Below are positions 34,871-46,858 of a stretch of DNA of 64,000 bases, piece by piece (position 1 is the first letter of the stretch; every line of letters starts with the position of its first letter). Below the pieces are notes generated by a model. The model was not told where the DNA came from. It saw nothing but the letters and a program-made list of their open reading frames with translations, and did no database searches. The stretch lies in assembly GCA_022410635.1 (NCBI GenBank), contig JAJVDF010000417.1, forward strand, positions 1,081,926 through 1,145,925, read 5' to 3'. Source of the stretch: Tretioscincus oriximinensis. Taxonomy: Eukaryota; Chordata; Lepidosauria; Squamata; Gymnophthalmidae. Made by a program: the position numbers and the translations under genes.

Positions 34871-36455
34871 TAGCTCTGCTGCTGTTTTTTTTCTTTTTGG
34901 AGATTGCTGGTTTTGCTGAAAATAGGATCACAATTTCTCTGAAACCATTTTGATGCATTTATTTTTACACCAAAAGGAAGAAAGAGAAATCAGTTGCACA
35001 GACAGATTAATTCTTCTTAACATTAAGTATTAAGAGATAAGAGAACGCTGCAATTTTCTATGATTTCAATTTCTCAGAGATGTCTGTGAGCAAACACACA
35101 ATATGGCACTTCTCCATAAGTAATTAAAATTACACTTGTTCACCACAGTACTAAAAAGGTTCATCCCGGACCTTCTGTTCCTTCTGGTTCTCATTTTTAT
35201 GATATACTGCCCTAATGCATCAGAAATACAAGAACAATCAAAACTGTCACTGATTATGCATTGGCATCATATATCACGATAACAAATTCACTCTGCTGGT
35301 ACACCAGTGTAGCACACCTTTGATTTAACAGCTGGCAGGAGAAATGCGCTATGGAAAATAAAATTTCCAAAGGAGAAAAGGCAGATGGGAGATTTATTTA
35401 TTTATTTATTTATTGCAGAGTCTATAGATGTGTACATGCATTGCACTATGTCTCTCTTTATGTTGATACCTTTTTATTCATAATTTGTTACCCTTGAGGG
35501 CATATATTCTCGATACTTGCTTGAATTTGACACACCCTGTTGGAATTCTGCTTATTTTTGTTATTAACCCACAACTTATAGTGAACATCTGCAGCTTTTT
35601 TTAAAAGGACGGAAATATCTATTCATCTATGTTCTTCTTTTGCTAGGATCCCACAGACCCCTTGAAGGTAGACTGTATCTGAAAAACTGATCACTTAGGA
35701 AAACAAATAAGAGTAATAGATTGATCTCAGTGCCTGAAGGCTTCCCATTGGATCTTGCAGTAACAAATGTTGGACAAGATCCAGGTAGTTGCTTTTAAGG
35801 CATGTGATAACACATAGCAACAGAAGTAACAGGTTTAGGAGCTTGCTGCACTTTCCTATAAACTGGATCATAGTCCTCTTCAGGATTTCTTTTGCCTACA
35901 ACCTAATGAGAACTAGTGAGACTCTGCAGAGTCTGCTTTGAAATTGCATTCCAAGCAGAAAAGTAGTGCTGTTTAGAGTTGTCTAAAGAACTTCCTGAAT
36001 TTGTATGTTTCTGGAATAATGGTAAACAGGGTGGAGAGTACTTCCCCTAACTTTACCTGCTCTTCACTGAGCACCTGAAGGAAAATATATGCTAACTCAA
36101 TATTTACCCGGTTACCTGGGCAGTTCTTAGCAACTCCTAGGCTAATAAAGGTACAAANACAAATACCCTTATAGTTCAAGCCTTATCCCACAAGGCTTCT
36201 GCGTTGTGGAAGGGCTTACATACTAAACAAATAAGGAGACTTTATACACAGTCTCCCATTATGGAGTTGGAGGTTTGGAGGAATAAGGACATGAGGAAAA
36301 ATAATATTCCAAGTAAAGAAACAGTTCACAACAAGGATAGAACTGAAGAAATAAAAATACACAGAATAACAGGGACACAGCTCAGATATGTACTTGGCAA
36401 ATCAGGCACATCTGGGCCTAGGCAGACACCATTCACCAGGTTCCCCCTCCCTTCT
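34871..36455. other. no recognised gene; TTTA microsatellite
   Basis: A (TTTA)n tract is at 35393-35424. The rest is unrecognised. Confidence 0.45.
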
Positions 36456-36458
36456 CCT

Positions 36459-36560
36459 TGATGATGATGATGATGATGATGATTTATTTATTTATACTTA
36501 TACCCCATCCTATACCCAAAGGTATCACAATGTTTCATTAACCAGCTCCACCCCATACCA
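36459..36560 (-). mobile_element. (GAT)n microsatellite fused to an L2 3' tail
   Basis: About eight GAT units (36459-36483) pass into TTTATTTATTTATACTTATA and CCCCATCCTATACCCAAAGG, the antisense of the L2 3' terminus. Confidence 0.55.
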
Positions 36561-36971
36561 GGGACAGCCAATGAAACAGTCTCTTTCCTAACTAGTTGCC
36601 TGCCAGGTCTAGATACACAGACAGAAAAAGATCTCAGGTTCAGTCTTTCTTATAGGCTGCCCTCAAAGCCTGACTAGCTGCTCCCAGCCACATCCCCCTC
36701 CCAAACCAAGGCCTAACTCAAAACAGAGGCTGCAAAACAAAATGGATGGAACATAGGGTTGTTTGAACTACTAACACCATGGAAGACACATTTTGGGTTG
36801 TTTGACTTGTATCATCAAAAGGAGTCCCCTTGAGGCTTCCAGGATATGGAACTTTCATTCTTGTCTGTTGGACCATTAATACTCACAATTATACCTAAAT
36901 ANGATCTATTTTCAGAGTGAGAAAACACATTAGCAAAGCAGCTAACCAATTCCCTTTCACATTATCTAAGA

Positions 36972-37145
36972 GNGCATCCACATGGGGTTTTTCTGACCCA
37001 ATAATCACACCATTATTGTTTGCACGGTTTGGCGGTCACTCATAGTAGCATAAGGATGCCATGATATATTGAAATAGCAGAGAAAAGTAGCTTTGATAGC
37101 ACTTTTGTTTGCTATATAGAGCAGTGATTTAGCCATGTGGATGAC
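36972..37145. repeat. degenerate inverted repeat, possible MITE
   Basis: GCATCCACATGG at the left and CCATGTGGATG at the right are complementary, 170 bp apart. The interior pairs only weakly. The end sequence recalls the GGCTGCATCCACA family. Confidence 0.4.
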
Positions 37146-37596
37146 TGTTATATGTGTCACATCAGAGAGATGATGCATAAGCACAGATGCTGAAAATGGC
37201 AACCACACATGAAATAATGATAGAATTAATTGCATTGCTATGATTCTACCAGAAATTTAATCAAGGCATATTTATTTTGGCTTGATTACTGACCAACCAT
37301 TACATATGACACATCATAAAATAAATATGAATTATTTTATCCTGTTCACTAGTTGTCAAGAAGTAATTTCATCATATGTAAATTTGCATTGTTCTTAATA
37401 TTTTGATCTGGTACTAATAAACTACTAAACATACTTCTCAAGAAACAAAGATATAATGAATTCTCCCAACATTTTTTTGATATTTAATATTTAATTTATA
37501 TTTCACAGGTATATATTCCAAAATATATTTGTCAAATGATGTTATCCTTTGGAGTTATGTTATCCTCTCATTCACATCTTCAGCAGTATATCTCCA

Positions 37597-38014
37597 GGAC
37601 TGCAAACCCACTGGGGTTTTAACTCNGTTTTGAAAGTGAAGTGAGGGCGTAAGGAAAGGAAATCCTCGCCTCACTTCGAATGCATGTTAAAGCACTCATT
37701 CTCAACGCTTTTCTCTGGCTTTCCCTCCTGATTTAATCACCCCTTTCCCTGCCTTTCCCTCCTGGTTCCCTTGCCCTTTTCCTCTGCTTACCATGCCTCC
37801 CGATTCCGTTGTTGAAGTTCTCTTAACGCAAATTTCAAAATAGAGTGGCGACAACATAAAATCACCATGTAATGCGCAGCAGAAAGTGATGATATGCATT
37901 CTGATCCATGCGGGAACCCTTCAGAGACCATTTTTATGGTAACTTAATGCAATCAATCAGCTCCCGCTTTGCATTGGGGCGCATGTTAAGCCCAAATGCA
38001 TCTGCAGCTCAATA
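37597..38014. repeat. possible DNA-transposon remnant with decayed inverted ends
   Basis: The left end CTGCAAACCCACTGGGGTTT is partly complementary to the right end GGGCTTAACATGCG...TGCATCTGCAG read in reverse. The interior is GC-richer than the flanks and has no convincing ORF. Family unassigned. Confidence 0.4.
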
Positions 38015-38019
38015 GTGTC

Positions 38020-39839
38020 TCATTCCCCGCACATACAAGTAGGATAGGATGTGAACATTCACTCCTTCAGTTACTCCATTATCTGAATATCTCCCACACT
38101 ACATTTTTGCATATTTCTGGAGTTGCAATATTACATAACTACTCAGGACAACCAAAAGGTGTTTGAAACAAATGAACCCNCCCACACACACACTTTTAGT
38201 CCCCCTAACAGTCCCATGTGGGAGAGGACTCTTGGTTTAGGAGAAACCTGAGCCATAGCCAGAACATTATACTATGNGGCATGAGTGTTATTTTCAAAAA
38301 ATTGAAAATGCACAAAATCAGAGTTGTGTTAATATAAGTTGAACTGGGGGTAGGTGTATCTGGAAACCACCCTACAAGACAGGAGAATATTGTGTTATGA
38401 AAGGCATAAGGCTGAATGAATAAATTAAAGTTTATGGTAGTCCCTTTAGGAACCTTTACTGTTAGTTTCCAACCCTCTCCTTTTCCTTCCTCACACTGCT
38501 ATAAATGTACGGAGAGCTGAAAAAGTCTGAATTACTTTTCTCTGTTTTTAATCTGATTCTTTGAAGGGAATCCTTTGAAAGCCCTTATATCTAGTGGCCA
38601 ATGCTAGCATAGACCATTTTCAGTTTTGTTTAAGCAGAAAAATAGTAAGGCCAACTCTATCAGAATCCATTTCCAATCCCATTTTCTTCTCTGCCATTGG
38701 GGATGGGGCTTATATTAACACAGCTATATAACTTTTAACCAGGCTTCTGGAACAGCTGTAGTCTTTTTAAAAAAAAGTCTTAAGAAAGCAAGCTACAACT
38801 GAAGGAAGACAACCTGCTCTAGTTGCCTGAATGATGGTTTGACAGATAGCAGTGAAGATGCTGCTTTCCCATGAAATGCTAAGATCACACAAAGTAAATG
38901 TGCAAATGGCCTGTTTCCTATCTTGAAGTATCATTCATTTTTTGAATAAACAAAATCTGAAAGATCTATTCTCAGATATTAATCTCAAAATAGAATCAGC
39001 CCTGCAGTACCTAATTCTCTGGGGAAGGTGACTGAGGTTGGTGCGGTGAGAATATGAACAATACAAAAGAATTGTGGTGAATGCCACAGATAGATGAAAC
39101 TATTCGGTTATAAATACTGCATTATCAACCAATGAATAAGAGAACAGAGTAGCATTTATCATTGCCTGTCATTGCACAATGTGAAAGACTTTTGATTACA
39201 GAATAATTTTGAATAATTTCCAAGTGTGTCTTTACAAACTGGCGTAATTAGCCTTTTATATGTATATTAATAATGTGACAATTTGTTTTTGCCTCCCCAC
39301 TGATTTCCCCATTTCCTCATTATTACAATTGCTAGAAAAGAATGTTTGGAAAGAAAAAAAATTAATCAAGTTTTAACTNTATTAAGGAAATAGCAATGGT
39401 GGGCCAAAAGGGATAACTAACTAGCACCAAATGCAACGAGCTATATCATCCTGCCTTAATCACACATTTGTACTTTTTGTAAATAAATCAGCTAGGACAA
39501 ATTTATTTACAGAATATTTGAGGGTATCTGAATTCTTTCTCTTTTGATGGTTAATCGCATATATCTTGTTTCCTCTACCTGGGTTCTGATGCCTAAAATC
39601 ACTCACACAGAGTAAGTGTCTGGTACATAGTATCAGAATAAGATAATAAAACCTACATATATGTTAAATTCATTGCTGTCAAATGACGAATTGGGTGATG
39701 TTATAGTAGTCAATGCAAAGCTGAGCAGAATATCAAAAAGTAAGACAAGTGTAGGGATGGAATTTTTAAAAGAAGGCTCATGGGAGTTGCAATTTTCTTT
39801 CAAAAAAGAAAGCTAAAATTTCTAGATATGCTAGATAAT
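38020..39839. other. no recognised feature
   Basis: AT-rich; nothing recognised beyond a short CA run near 38183. Confidence 0.45.
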
Positions 39840-40985
39840 TTTTCCCTACTTGTGGAACTAAATTGAAACGGAGATGCTATGCAATGAATAGGATCTTGTA
39901 CATGTTGTCACTCTCAGTAACCCTACAGGAAATAGTGATCACAACACAATAACCTTCAAATTAAACATGGATAACAAGTTGTCATTGTGTTCTGGCAAAA
40001 GAGACCCTTTCACAAATGGAATTTCAAATAATGACGAAAATAGAAAAAAGGAAATTAAAAGAAAAAGTGAGAAGAAACAAATCCCTTTATAACACATTGA
40101 AACCTTTTACATATACAAGAAACGAGGCTCAATTATAGTGCATGTTGAAAGGAAGCAAGGAGAAAGAAAGAAAATGGATCCACTAAGTCTAATAAGACTT
40201 AGTGGTTTATAAGACTAATAAAGAACCAATTAGAAGAAAGAAAAACTCATTAAAATGGAATACTTATCCTAATCACTAGAATAGAAGGGAGCACAAATTA
40301 TGGCAGAACAAATTCACGATGGTAGTCAGGAATGATAAGAGGACTTTTGAGGAATACATTGTCAAGAATGTTAAAAAAATAAGAACATCATCAAAGTTCC
40401 TCATCAAGAGGACAGGTCCTGTCCTGGAATGATAATTGGCTAAAAAACAGAAATATTTAACNCATTATTTTTGGGGTAGATTGGATGTTGAAGTAATTAA
40501 CATGATAGTAGCAAAGCTTCCTAAATTGTTTGGGATAAGGAAAACTGAAGATGATTGTAAAGAGCTCCAAAGGGATCTCTTGAGANTTGGTGAGTGGGCA
40601 ATGAAACAACAAATGCACTTCAACCTAAACAAGTGCAAAGCTATGCACATTGGGAGGGAGAACCCCATTTATTCATATCAACCAATGAAAGGTGAAAAAC
40701 CAGGACAACCCACTGTGCATCAACAATGGGGGGGGGAGAATCAAACTCATTGCTAAGGGTAATTGGGAAGGGAATAAAAAATAAGTCAACAAGTGACATT
40801 TTGCCTCTTTTAAATCCTATGGTCAACCAACATTTGGAATTCTGTGTTTATTCTGATCAACATGCTTTAGAAAAAAAATGTAGAATTGAAAAAGATGCAA
40901 CAAGAATGATCAAGGAACACCTATCTGATGAAATCAGACTGCATCATCTTGGTCTCTTCATCCTTGAAATAGTAATTCAGTAGAA
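39840..40985 (+). mobile_element. CR1-clade LINE (decayed, rearranged)
   Basis: It starts at the end of the endonuclease domain (GDLVHVVTLSN-like reading into TGNSDHNTITFKL; SDH is the conserved motif). The connector follows, then later RT regions: EWAMKQQMHFNLNKCKAMHI, then LLRVIGKGIKNKSTSDILPL, RIEKDATRMIKEHL and RLHHLGLF. The RT catalytic core is missing between these, an internal deletion. The same connector is seen in the minus-strand copy near 26600. Confidence 0.75.
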
Positions 40986-41107
40986 AATCAGATTAGATCA
41001 GGTGTGATAAAGGAAACCCGGTATTCTATCAGCTTCATATCTCCGGTTACCATTTTCTGGACATTGCTTCAGTTAATAGAGCTTTCAATAGGACGATTTG
41101 AAGTATA

Positions 41108-41392
41108 AATGGCACAGTCGTTAAGAAATGGTCTTTCAACCAANAGATCAGTTCCCAAAGTCATGGAAAGGGAGGAGTGCCCTCTACTGGTCTCAGCGGT
41201 AGTCAACTCAGNTATTTGAAAGAAAGTAGATTTGCAATCTACATTTCAAGATTCATTAGTACCACTACTAATCTGATAGGGAAGATAGAATAGCTGTGCT
41301 TCAGTTGAAAATCTTATAAGCCACTCTGAGTCCCTTTGGGTGAGAAGGGCAGGGTATAAAAACCAGATTCTTATTCTTATTCTTCTTCACCT
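41108..41392 (+). mobile_element. tRNA-headed SINE with BovB-type tail
   Basis: TGGCACAGTCGTTAAG (41110-41125) resembles a tRNA A box region, and AGATCAGTTCCC further on is a weak B box. The 3' end TAAGCCACTCTGAGTCCCTT, GGGTGAGAAGGGCAGGGTAT and AAAAACC with (ATTCTT)n matches the tail of Sauria/BovB elements (compare 4436-4476). The head is less certain than the tail. Confidence 0.5.
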
Positions 41393-42364
41393 TCATGGTG
41401 TACTGTGGTGTCGACAATGCATTTCTGCAATTTGTGAGAACCTGTGCAATTATCCCAAGAGCTTTGGGAACCTGTCTCCCAGTGATTGGTTAACAAACAA
41501 AACAAAACTTTGTATCATCAATACTTTGAGTTGCAGACTTTGTATCTGACATTTGAGTGTTTTCTAAATACAGAAATGTGCTACAAACAGTGATGAAAAT
41601 CATAGAGCTCTGAACATCACTTTCAACCAAATTTTCTCATGTCCACTTGCTTCTCTCTTTTTTCTAAACGCAGTGAAGATGTAACTTCTTATTTCTGGAT
41701 ATAATTTGGAATAAATCCAGAGTAGAAAGGGACATAACTAACTGAATACCATGATCAAACATTTTAATCCAGCTTCAGCCTATTTGCAGAGTGATACATA
41801 GTTTATTCATATCAAATGATATCAAATGTGCAAAAAGTGGGAGAGAGGTATTAATTAATTANCTAGGTCATATAAAACAAACCAGTTAAAATAATTATGA
41901 CCAGACTTTCAGAGTGAAAAAAACACATAAGCAAGTCTCCAACTGCTGGCTTTGGTGAGACAGCAGATGCAAAGCACCACTGAGTGGAGGTAAGAACACA
42001 AAGGCAGCACTGGTGTTGGGGGGCCACCCACCTACTCTTGAGGCCAGGCCATCAAGTAATGGGGAGCTGGAAAAAGCCTGTCCCCTGCTTGCCGCAGTGG
42101 TGTGACAAACTTCTGACACATTTGCAGTACAATTCAGCTGAGGGATCTGGGAATCCATGGGATGACAACAGATTGCTTTATCCTAGTTCACCACAATTTA
42201 TTTATTTATTTATTTATTTTTAGTACTTTTATCCCGCCCTTCACCCTAAGGTCGCAGGGCGGCTTACAACATTAAAATAGCGTAACAGTTAAAAAACAGT
42301 GACCCCCCAAACCCTCCCCACCCATTCACACACACCCCAGGCGTGAGCCCGGCCGGGTGGTCCA

Positions 42365-43819
42365 CTAGCTACCAAATGCCCGGGTGAAGAGGTAGGTCTT
42401 CACCAGACGACGGAATGTTAACAAAGATGTCGCCTGGCGAGCCTCAAGAGGGAGGCTATTCCATAATTGGGGGGCTACCACTGAGAAGGCTCTTTTGCGT
42501 GCCCCAGTTGTTCTCCATGAAGAGGGCACCACGAGCCTATTCTCCCCAGCGGACCTGAGGCAGCGGGTTGGCCTGTACAGGAGTAGACGGTCCCTTAGGT
42601 ACGCAGGTCCCAAGCCGTTTAGGACTTTATGTGTCAAAACAAGCACTTTGAATTGGGCTCGGAAGCGAATTGGAAGCCAGTGCAGTTGTTTCAGGATCGG
42701 GGTAATATGGGCCNGACCNGGGGTCCCGGTCAACAACCNGGCCGCCATATTTTGCACCAGCTCCAGCCTCCGGACCGTCTTCAAAGGCAGCCCCACGTAG
42801 AGAGCGTTACAGTAGTCCAATCTGGAGGTTACAAGAGCGTGGATAACTGTTGCCAGGTTCTCCGCATCCAGGTAGGCACTGAGCTGGCGGACCAACCGGA
42901 GGTTGTAGTGGGCACTCCTGCTCACTGCTGCCACCTGGCACTCCAGGGACAGCGGCGTATCCAGGAATACTCCCAAATCACGCNCTTTGCTATTAATGGG
43001 CAGAGCGACCCCATCAAGCATTGGGAGTCGCCTAACCTCCTGGACACGGTTTCCCCGGACAAACAGCACCTCCGTCTTATCTGGATTCAGCTTTAGCTTA
43101 TTGGCCCACATCCAGCCCATTGCTGCCTCCAGGCAGCGGTCCAGCACCTCCACGGCTTCTCCCGATTCAGATGGAANGGAGATATANAGCTGGGTATCAT
43201 CAGCATACTGATGACACCCAACTCCATATCCCCTGATGATCTCTCCCAGCGGCTTCATATAGATGTTAAAGAGCATGGGGGCTAAAACCGACCCCTGAGG
43301 AACCCCACAAGTGAGCTCCCAAGGTGCCGAACAGCAATCCCCCAATGCCACTCTCTGCATCCTCCCCGAGAGGTAGGAGGAGAACCACCGCAAAGCAGTG
43401 TCTCTCACTCCCACCTCCCGGAGACGCCGCAGAAGGATACCGTGGTCAATGGTATCGAAAGCCGCTGAGAGGTCAAGGAGAACCAGTAGGGACGCATTGC
43501 CCCGATCTCTCTCCCCAAGCAGATCATCCATCAGGGCGACCAGAGCCGTTTCAGTACCGAACCCCGGCCTGAAACCAGACTGACACGGGTCAAGATAATC
43601 GGTTTCATCCAAGTATGCNTGCAGCTGGCCCGCCACCACCTTCNCTAGAACCTTGCCCAAAAAGGGGATATTCGCCACCGGGCGNTAGTTGTCCAGTACC
43701 TCCGGATCCAGGGAGGCCCGCTTCAGGAGGGGACGCACCACCGCCTCTTTCAAAGCAGGCGGAACCTCGCCCTCCCGAAGGGACGCATTGATCACCTCCT
43801 GGACCCAGAGGAAGGGCAA
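42365..43819 (-). pseudogene. L2 ORF2 reverse transcriptase and C-terminus
   Basis: A 484-residue open frame. The RT motifs are RPVANIPFLGKVL (46-58), LLDLSAAFDTIDHGILLRRL (114-133, first catalytic Asp), CGVPQGSVLAPMLFNIYM (171-188) and YADD (205-208, catalytic pair), with KLNPDKTEVLF in the thumb. The C-terminal L2 signature is SRLDYCNALYVGLP and then QLHWLPIRFRAQFKVLVLTH, with AFSVVAPQLWNSLP near the end. The catalytic residues are intact. It is joined to the endonuclease frame only across a one-base shift near 43815, and the 'n' bases fall in codons marked unknown. Confidence 0.92.
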
Positions 43820-45085
43820 GGATCCAGAGGGGAGGAAGTGGGACGGACCCCCGCAAGCAACTTGTCCACTTCCTCAAGCCGCAATAACCGAAACTGGTCC
43901 AGGATAACATGATAAGACGGTGCTCTCGACGTCTCCATTGGACTACTCCTAAAACTGGAGTCCAGCTCCTGACGTATCCGAGCGACTTTATCCTTAAAGT
44001 GACCAGCTAATTTGTCACAGAGAGCATCCGAGGCTNGGAGTGATGACCCTGGCTGGTCCGTTGTGGCCAGCCTCCTCACCATCCGGAATAGCTCCGCTGG
44101 ACGGTCACTAGAGGACGCAATGCTGGCGGAGATATATNGNTTCTTCTCCGCCGTCACCGCCACCTGNTAGGCACGATGATGTGCTCGTACCCGTGCTCGG
44201 TCGGANTCATCTCGNGACTTCCTCCACTTGCTCTCCAGCCGTCGTCCCTCTTGCTTCATCGCTCGCAGCTCCCTGGTGTACCAAAGAGCCCAGCGCGCTC
44301 TGCAAGAGTTCTGAGGGCACTTAGGTGCGATCACATCGATAGCCCTAGCCATCTCCCGATTCCAATGGGAGACCTGGGCCCCAACATGAGCGCCGNCCAT
44401 GCCANCCAGAAAATCCCCCAGAGCTCTCAAGAATCCATCAGATTCCATTAATCTCCGAGGGCGGACCATCCTAATCGGTCCCTCGCCCCTGCAGCNGNGG
44501 ATTGGGGCCATAAGTCCAAACTTCACCAGCGAATGATCCGTCCATGACAGAGGACTTACCACTAGTCCCCCAACTAACGGATGTTCCCCTAATCGCTCTG
44601 TTGCAAAGACCAAGTCGAGGGCATGTCCTGCTATATGCGTCGGGCCAGTTACGTATTGAGACAGGCCCATGGTTGCCATGTAGGCCATGAACTCCTGGGC
44701 CAAGGCGCAGGAGGCGTCCTCGACATGCATGTTGAAGTCCCCCCNCACTATAGTGCGGGGGGCCTCCAGCACCGCCGNCGAGACCGCCTCNGCCAGCCCA
44801 GGGAGGGCCGCCGCCGGGCAGCGGGGCGAACGGTACACCAGCAGCAGTCCCGTCCTGTCTCTGAGGCCCAACGTTAGGAACATACCCTCAATCCCGGTCA
44901 CAGGTCGAAAGGGGCGCCTGGTGAGAGGGATGGAATCTCTATGGACTATGGCCACTCCTCCACCCCGGCCTTCCAGCCTGGCCTGATGCTGCACCCGATA
45001 TCCCGGCGGACAGAGCTGAGTGAGGGCAGGACCACCCAATTCCCCCGCCCAGGCCTTGTCCTGTAAATTGACCACCTTTGGTTTA
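43816..45085 (-). pseudogene. L2 ORF2 endonuclease and connector (5'-truncated)
   Basis: The frame open from 45096 to 43792 carries the APE endonuclease from its middle onward. GRGGGVAIVHRDS comes first (residues 44-55), then the Mg-binding GDFNMHVED (119-127) and the catalytic WTDHSLVKF (185-193). The first ~50 residues of the domain, including the usual first metal-binding asparagine and glutamate motifs, are lost. The connector has NREMARAIDVIAPKC and AELFRMVRRLATTDQPGSSL, ending at SSPLDPCPS, where it leaves the RT frame. This enzyme would nick the target DNA to prime reverse transcription. Confidence 0.9.
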
Positions 45086-45139
45086 CATGGGAACAAAATT
45101 ACTATTCTTTTTTTAACTATACTTTTCCTTCTAAAAGAT

Positions 45140-45565
45140 TATAAACAATTAATAATTCAAGGTATTAACTCTAACCTATNAAGCCTTACATAACTTGGGA
45201 CACAAATATCTAAAGGAACACCTTCTCACCTATCAACCTGCCCATGGTTTACAATCTGCAGAGACGGCCCTCTTGACTGTGGCCGCCTCNGCAGTGGCAG
45301 AGAGGGTGGGAACTTGGGATCGGGACTTCTCTGTGGCAGCTCCCAGACTATGGAATACTCTCCTTCTCAAGGTGCATCAATCACCATATCTATGCACATT
45401 CAGAAAATTCTTGAAGATGCATGTCTTTCACCTGGCCTTTGGCTGAAAAACTACTGTCCTTTCCCAAGTATTAGATGTGGTTGTTTTTAATATGTTAATT
45501 GTATTTTTTATTGTTAAGTGCCCTGAGACCTTCAGGTATAGGGCGGTATAGAAATATAAATAAAT
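45140..45565 (+). mobile_element. L2 3' fragment, opposite to the large L2
   Basis: The reading contains NLGHKYLKEHLLTYQPAHGL (in frame from about 45190), RDFSVAAPRLWNTLLLKVHQ and FRKFLKMHVFHLAFG, then the 3' UTR with GTGCCCTGAGACCTTCAGGT and (AAATA)n. It faces the element at 42197-45085, their 5' sides only ~60 bp apart. Confidence 0.8.
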
Positions 45566-46500
45566 AAATGTATGTGTTTTGTTTAGATAGATANACAGAT
45601 AGATTTGGAGGGGGGTGAAAAGACTTCTCATTCTGTTTCTGAGGACATATTTTAAAAGAAAAAGAATGCTACAACAAGTCAGTGGGNTGTGTAACATGTG
45701 GAATAAATAATCCTACACAAGAGAGAGAGGATTCAGCTAGTGAAGGCTTTGCAACCTTGCTTGCTGTCGGTTCTTGGAAATTCAGCAAGCTATTGAAATC
45801 CATCTGGATTTAGAAGGGTTTCTCTCTAAGCTCCCTGCTTCTCAAACCATCCCACATAAGCCATTGTAAGGCCAGTCATTTCTCCTGATTAATTTTTTTC
45901 TTGACAGCCTAAGGCTTAACCATACATGGTGGGAAAAAATTAAATAAGAAAGATTTTTCTTTCTCTATTTATGTAGCACAACTTTCAAAAGGAGAAAGAA
46001 TAGTCAATTTGAAATTCAGTTGCAGTTGCTTTGCCATTGTTTCTGGGTGAACAAATTCCTCAAAACTGGTTTAATAAGTCTTGGTGATTGCATTATTAAA
46101 AAAAATAACACTATAGTGCAGATTCTGTGAAAATTGGAAGCTGTTTCACATGTACTAGTATACCTTTTAATGAGGCACCATGTGAATAAATGTCTTAATT
46201 TGCCTGTAAGGTCAACTGCTATGTCAGCACATTGCATTCCTTTTCTGACCTATCCAACACTTTTGTCTGCTTACTCTTGTTGAACTGGCCCTCTGTTTCA
46301 TGGAGAGTAAGAGCACTGCTTTGTTGATTCCATCAATTCTTTATTTTTTTTTACCACTTACTTAAATATCCTTCAGCTAACAAGCCCTAAAAATAACAAT
46401 GAAAAAAAAACACTCTTTGCATGTTTTTTGCAAAGAAAAAAGTGAAGAGAATGGCTTAGCTCCATGTGATGATTTAAAATTGTATCCAACATTATTTATA
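45566..46500. other. no recognised gene
   Basis: AT-rich; short GATA-like repeat near 45585-45605. Confidence 0.45.
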
Positions 46501-46541
46501 CTGCTCAAAACAATTAAGGGAACACTTAATGGTTTGAGCAG
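46501..46541. mobile_element. 41-bp TA-flanked palindromic transposon relic
   Basis: CTGCTCAAAACAATTAAGGG ... TTTGAGCAG has complementary ends CTGCTCAAA/TTTGAGCAG and is flanked by TA on both sides (46499-46500, 46542-46543). It looks like the two ends of a larger DNA transposon joined by an internal deletion. Confidence 0.6.
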
Positions 46542-46554
46542 TATATTTCACTGA

Positions 46555-46858
46555 AATATTTAGATATTTCAGAATAAAACACTGTCTGGATTTCCATGGT
46601 TTATTCCAGAATATTCAATTTTAGCAGAATAAATAAGTGATGTGTGGATACAGCTATACTTTTTCGGGTATAATGGAATCCACATTGCATCTGAAGAAGT
46701 AAACCAAAGTTGCATCCACAAATCAATAACTTATTCTGCTACAGTTGGATATTCCAGAATAAAGCATGGAATTAGGGAGTAAGGCAGACTTGGCAGTGTT
46801 TATTCTGAATTTCCAGGAATATACTACTAGAGAAAGCAACCTCTGGATNCAGCCTTAA
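46555..46858. mobile_element. two partial copies of the 'GGCTGCATCCACA' foldback family
   Basis: The first piece (46555-46655) reads TTTATTCCAGAATATTCAAT, AGCAGAATAAATAAGTGATG and TGTGGATACAGC. The second (46700-46857) reads GTTGCATCCACAAATCAATA, CTTATTCTGCTACAGTTGGA, TATTCCAGAATAAAGCATGG and ends GGATNCAGCC followed by TTA. Both share words with the complete palindrome at 18734-18893. Confidence 0.6.

Larger units (their letters stand above)
42197..45085 (-). mobile_element. L2-clade LINE, 5'-truncated, the best preserved in the window
   Basis: About 2.9 kb on the minus strand: most of an APE-type endonuclease, connector, reverse transcriptase, C-terminal domain, then a 3' UTR. The UTR carries the terminal stem-loop (GCCGCCCTGCGACC...GGGCGG) and a (TAAA)n tail at 42197-42220. 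The 5' end stops within the endonuclease. A few 'n' bases fall in codons, and a single frameshift near 43815 separates the two frames. The copy is much less diverged than the other L2 pieces here and points to recent L2 activity. Confidence 0.92.

Noticed and set aside
36388..36591. ORF with an Asp run
   Set aside because: The Asp run is the (GAT)n microsatellite followed by an L2 tail.
42495..43583. Plus-strand ORFs of 74-155 residues
   Set aside because: They lie opposite the L2 RT and endonuclease frames on the minus strand and show no domain; they are shadows.
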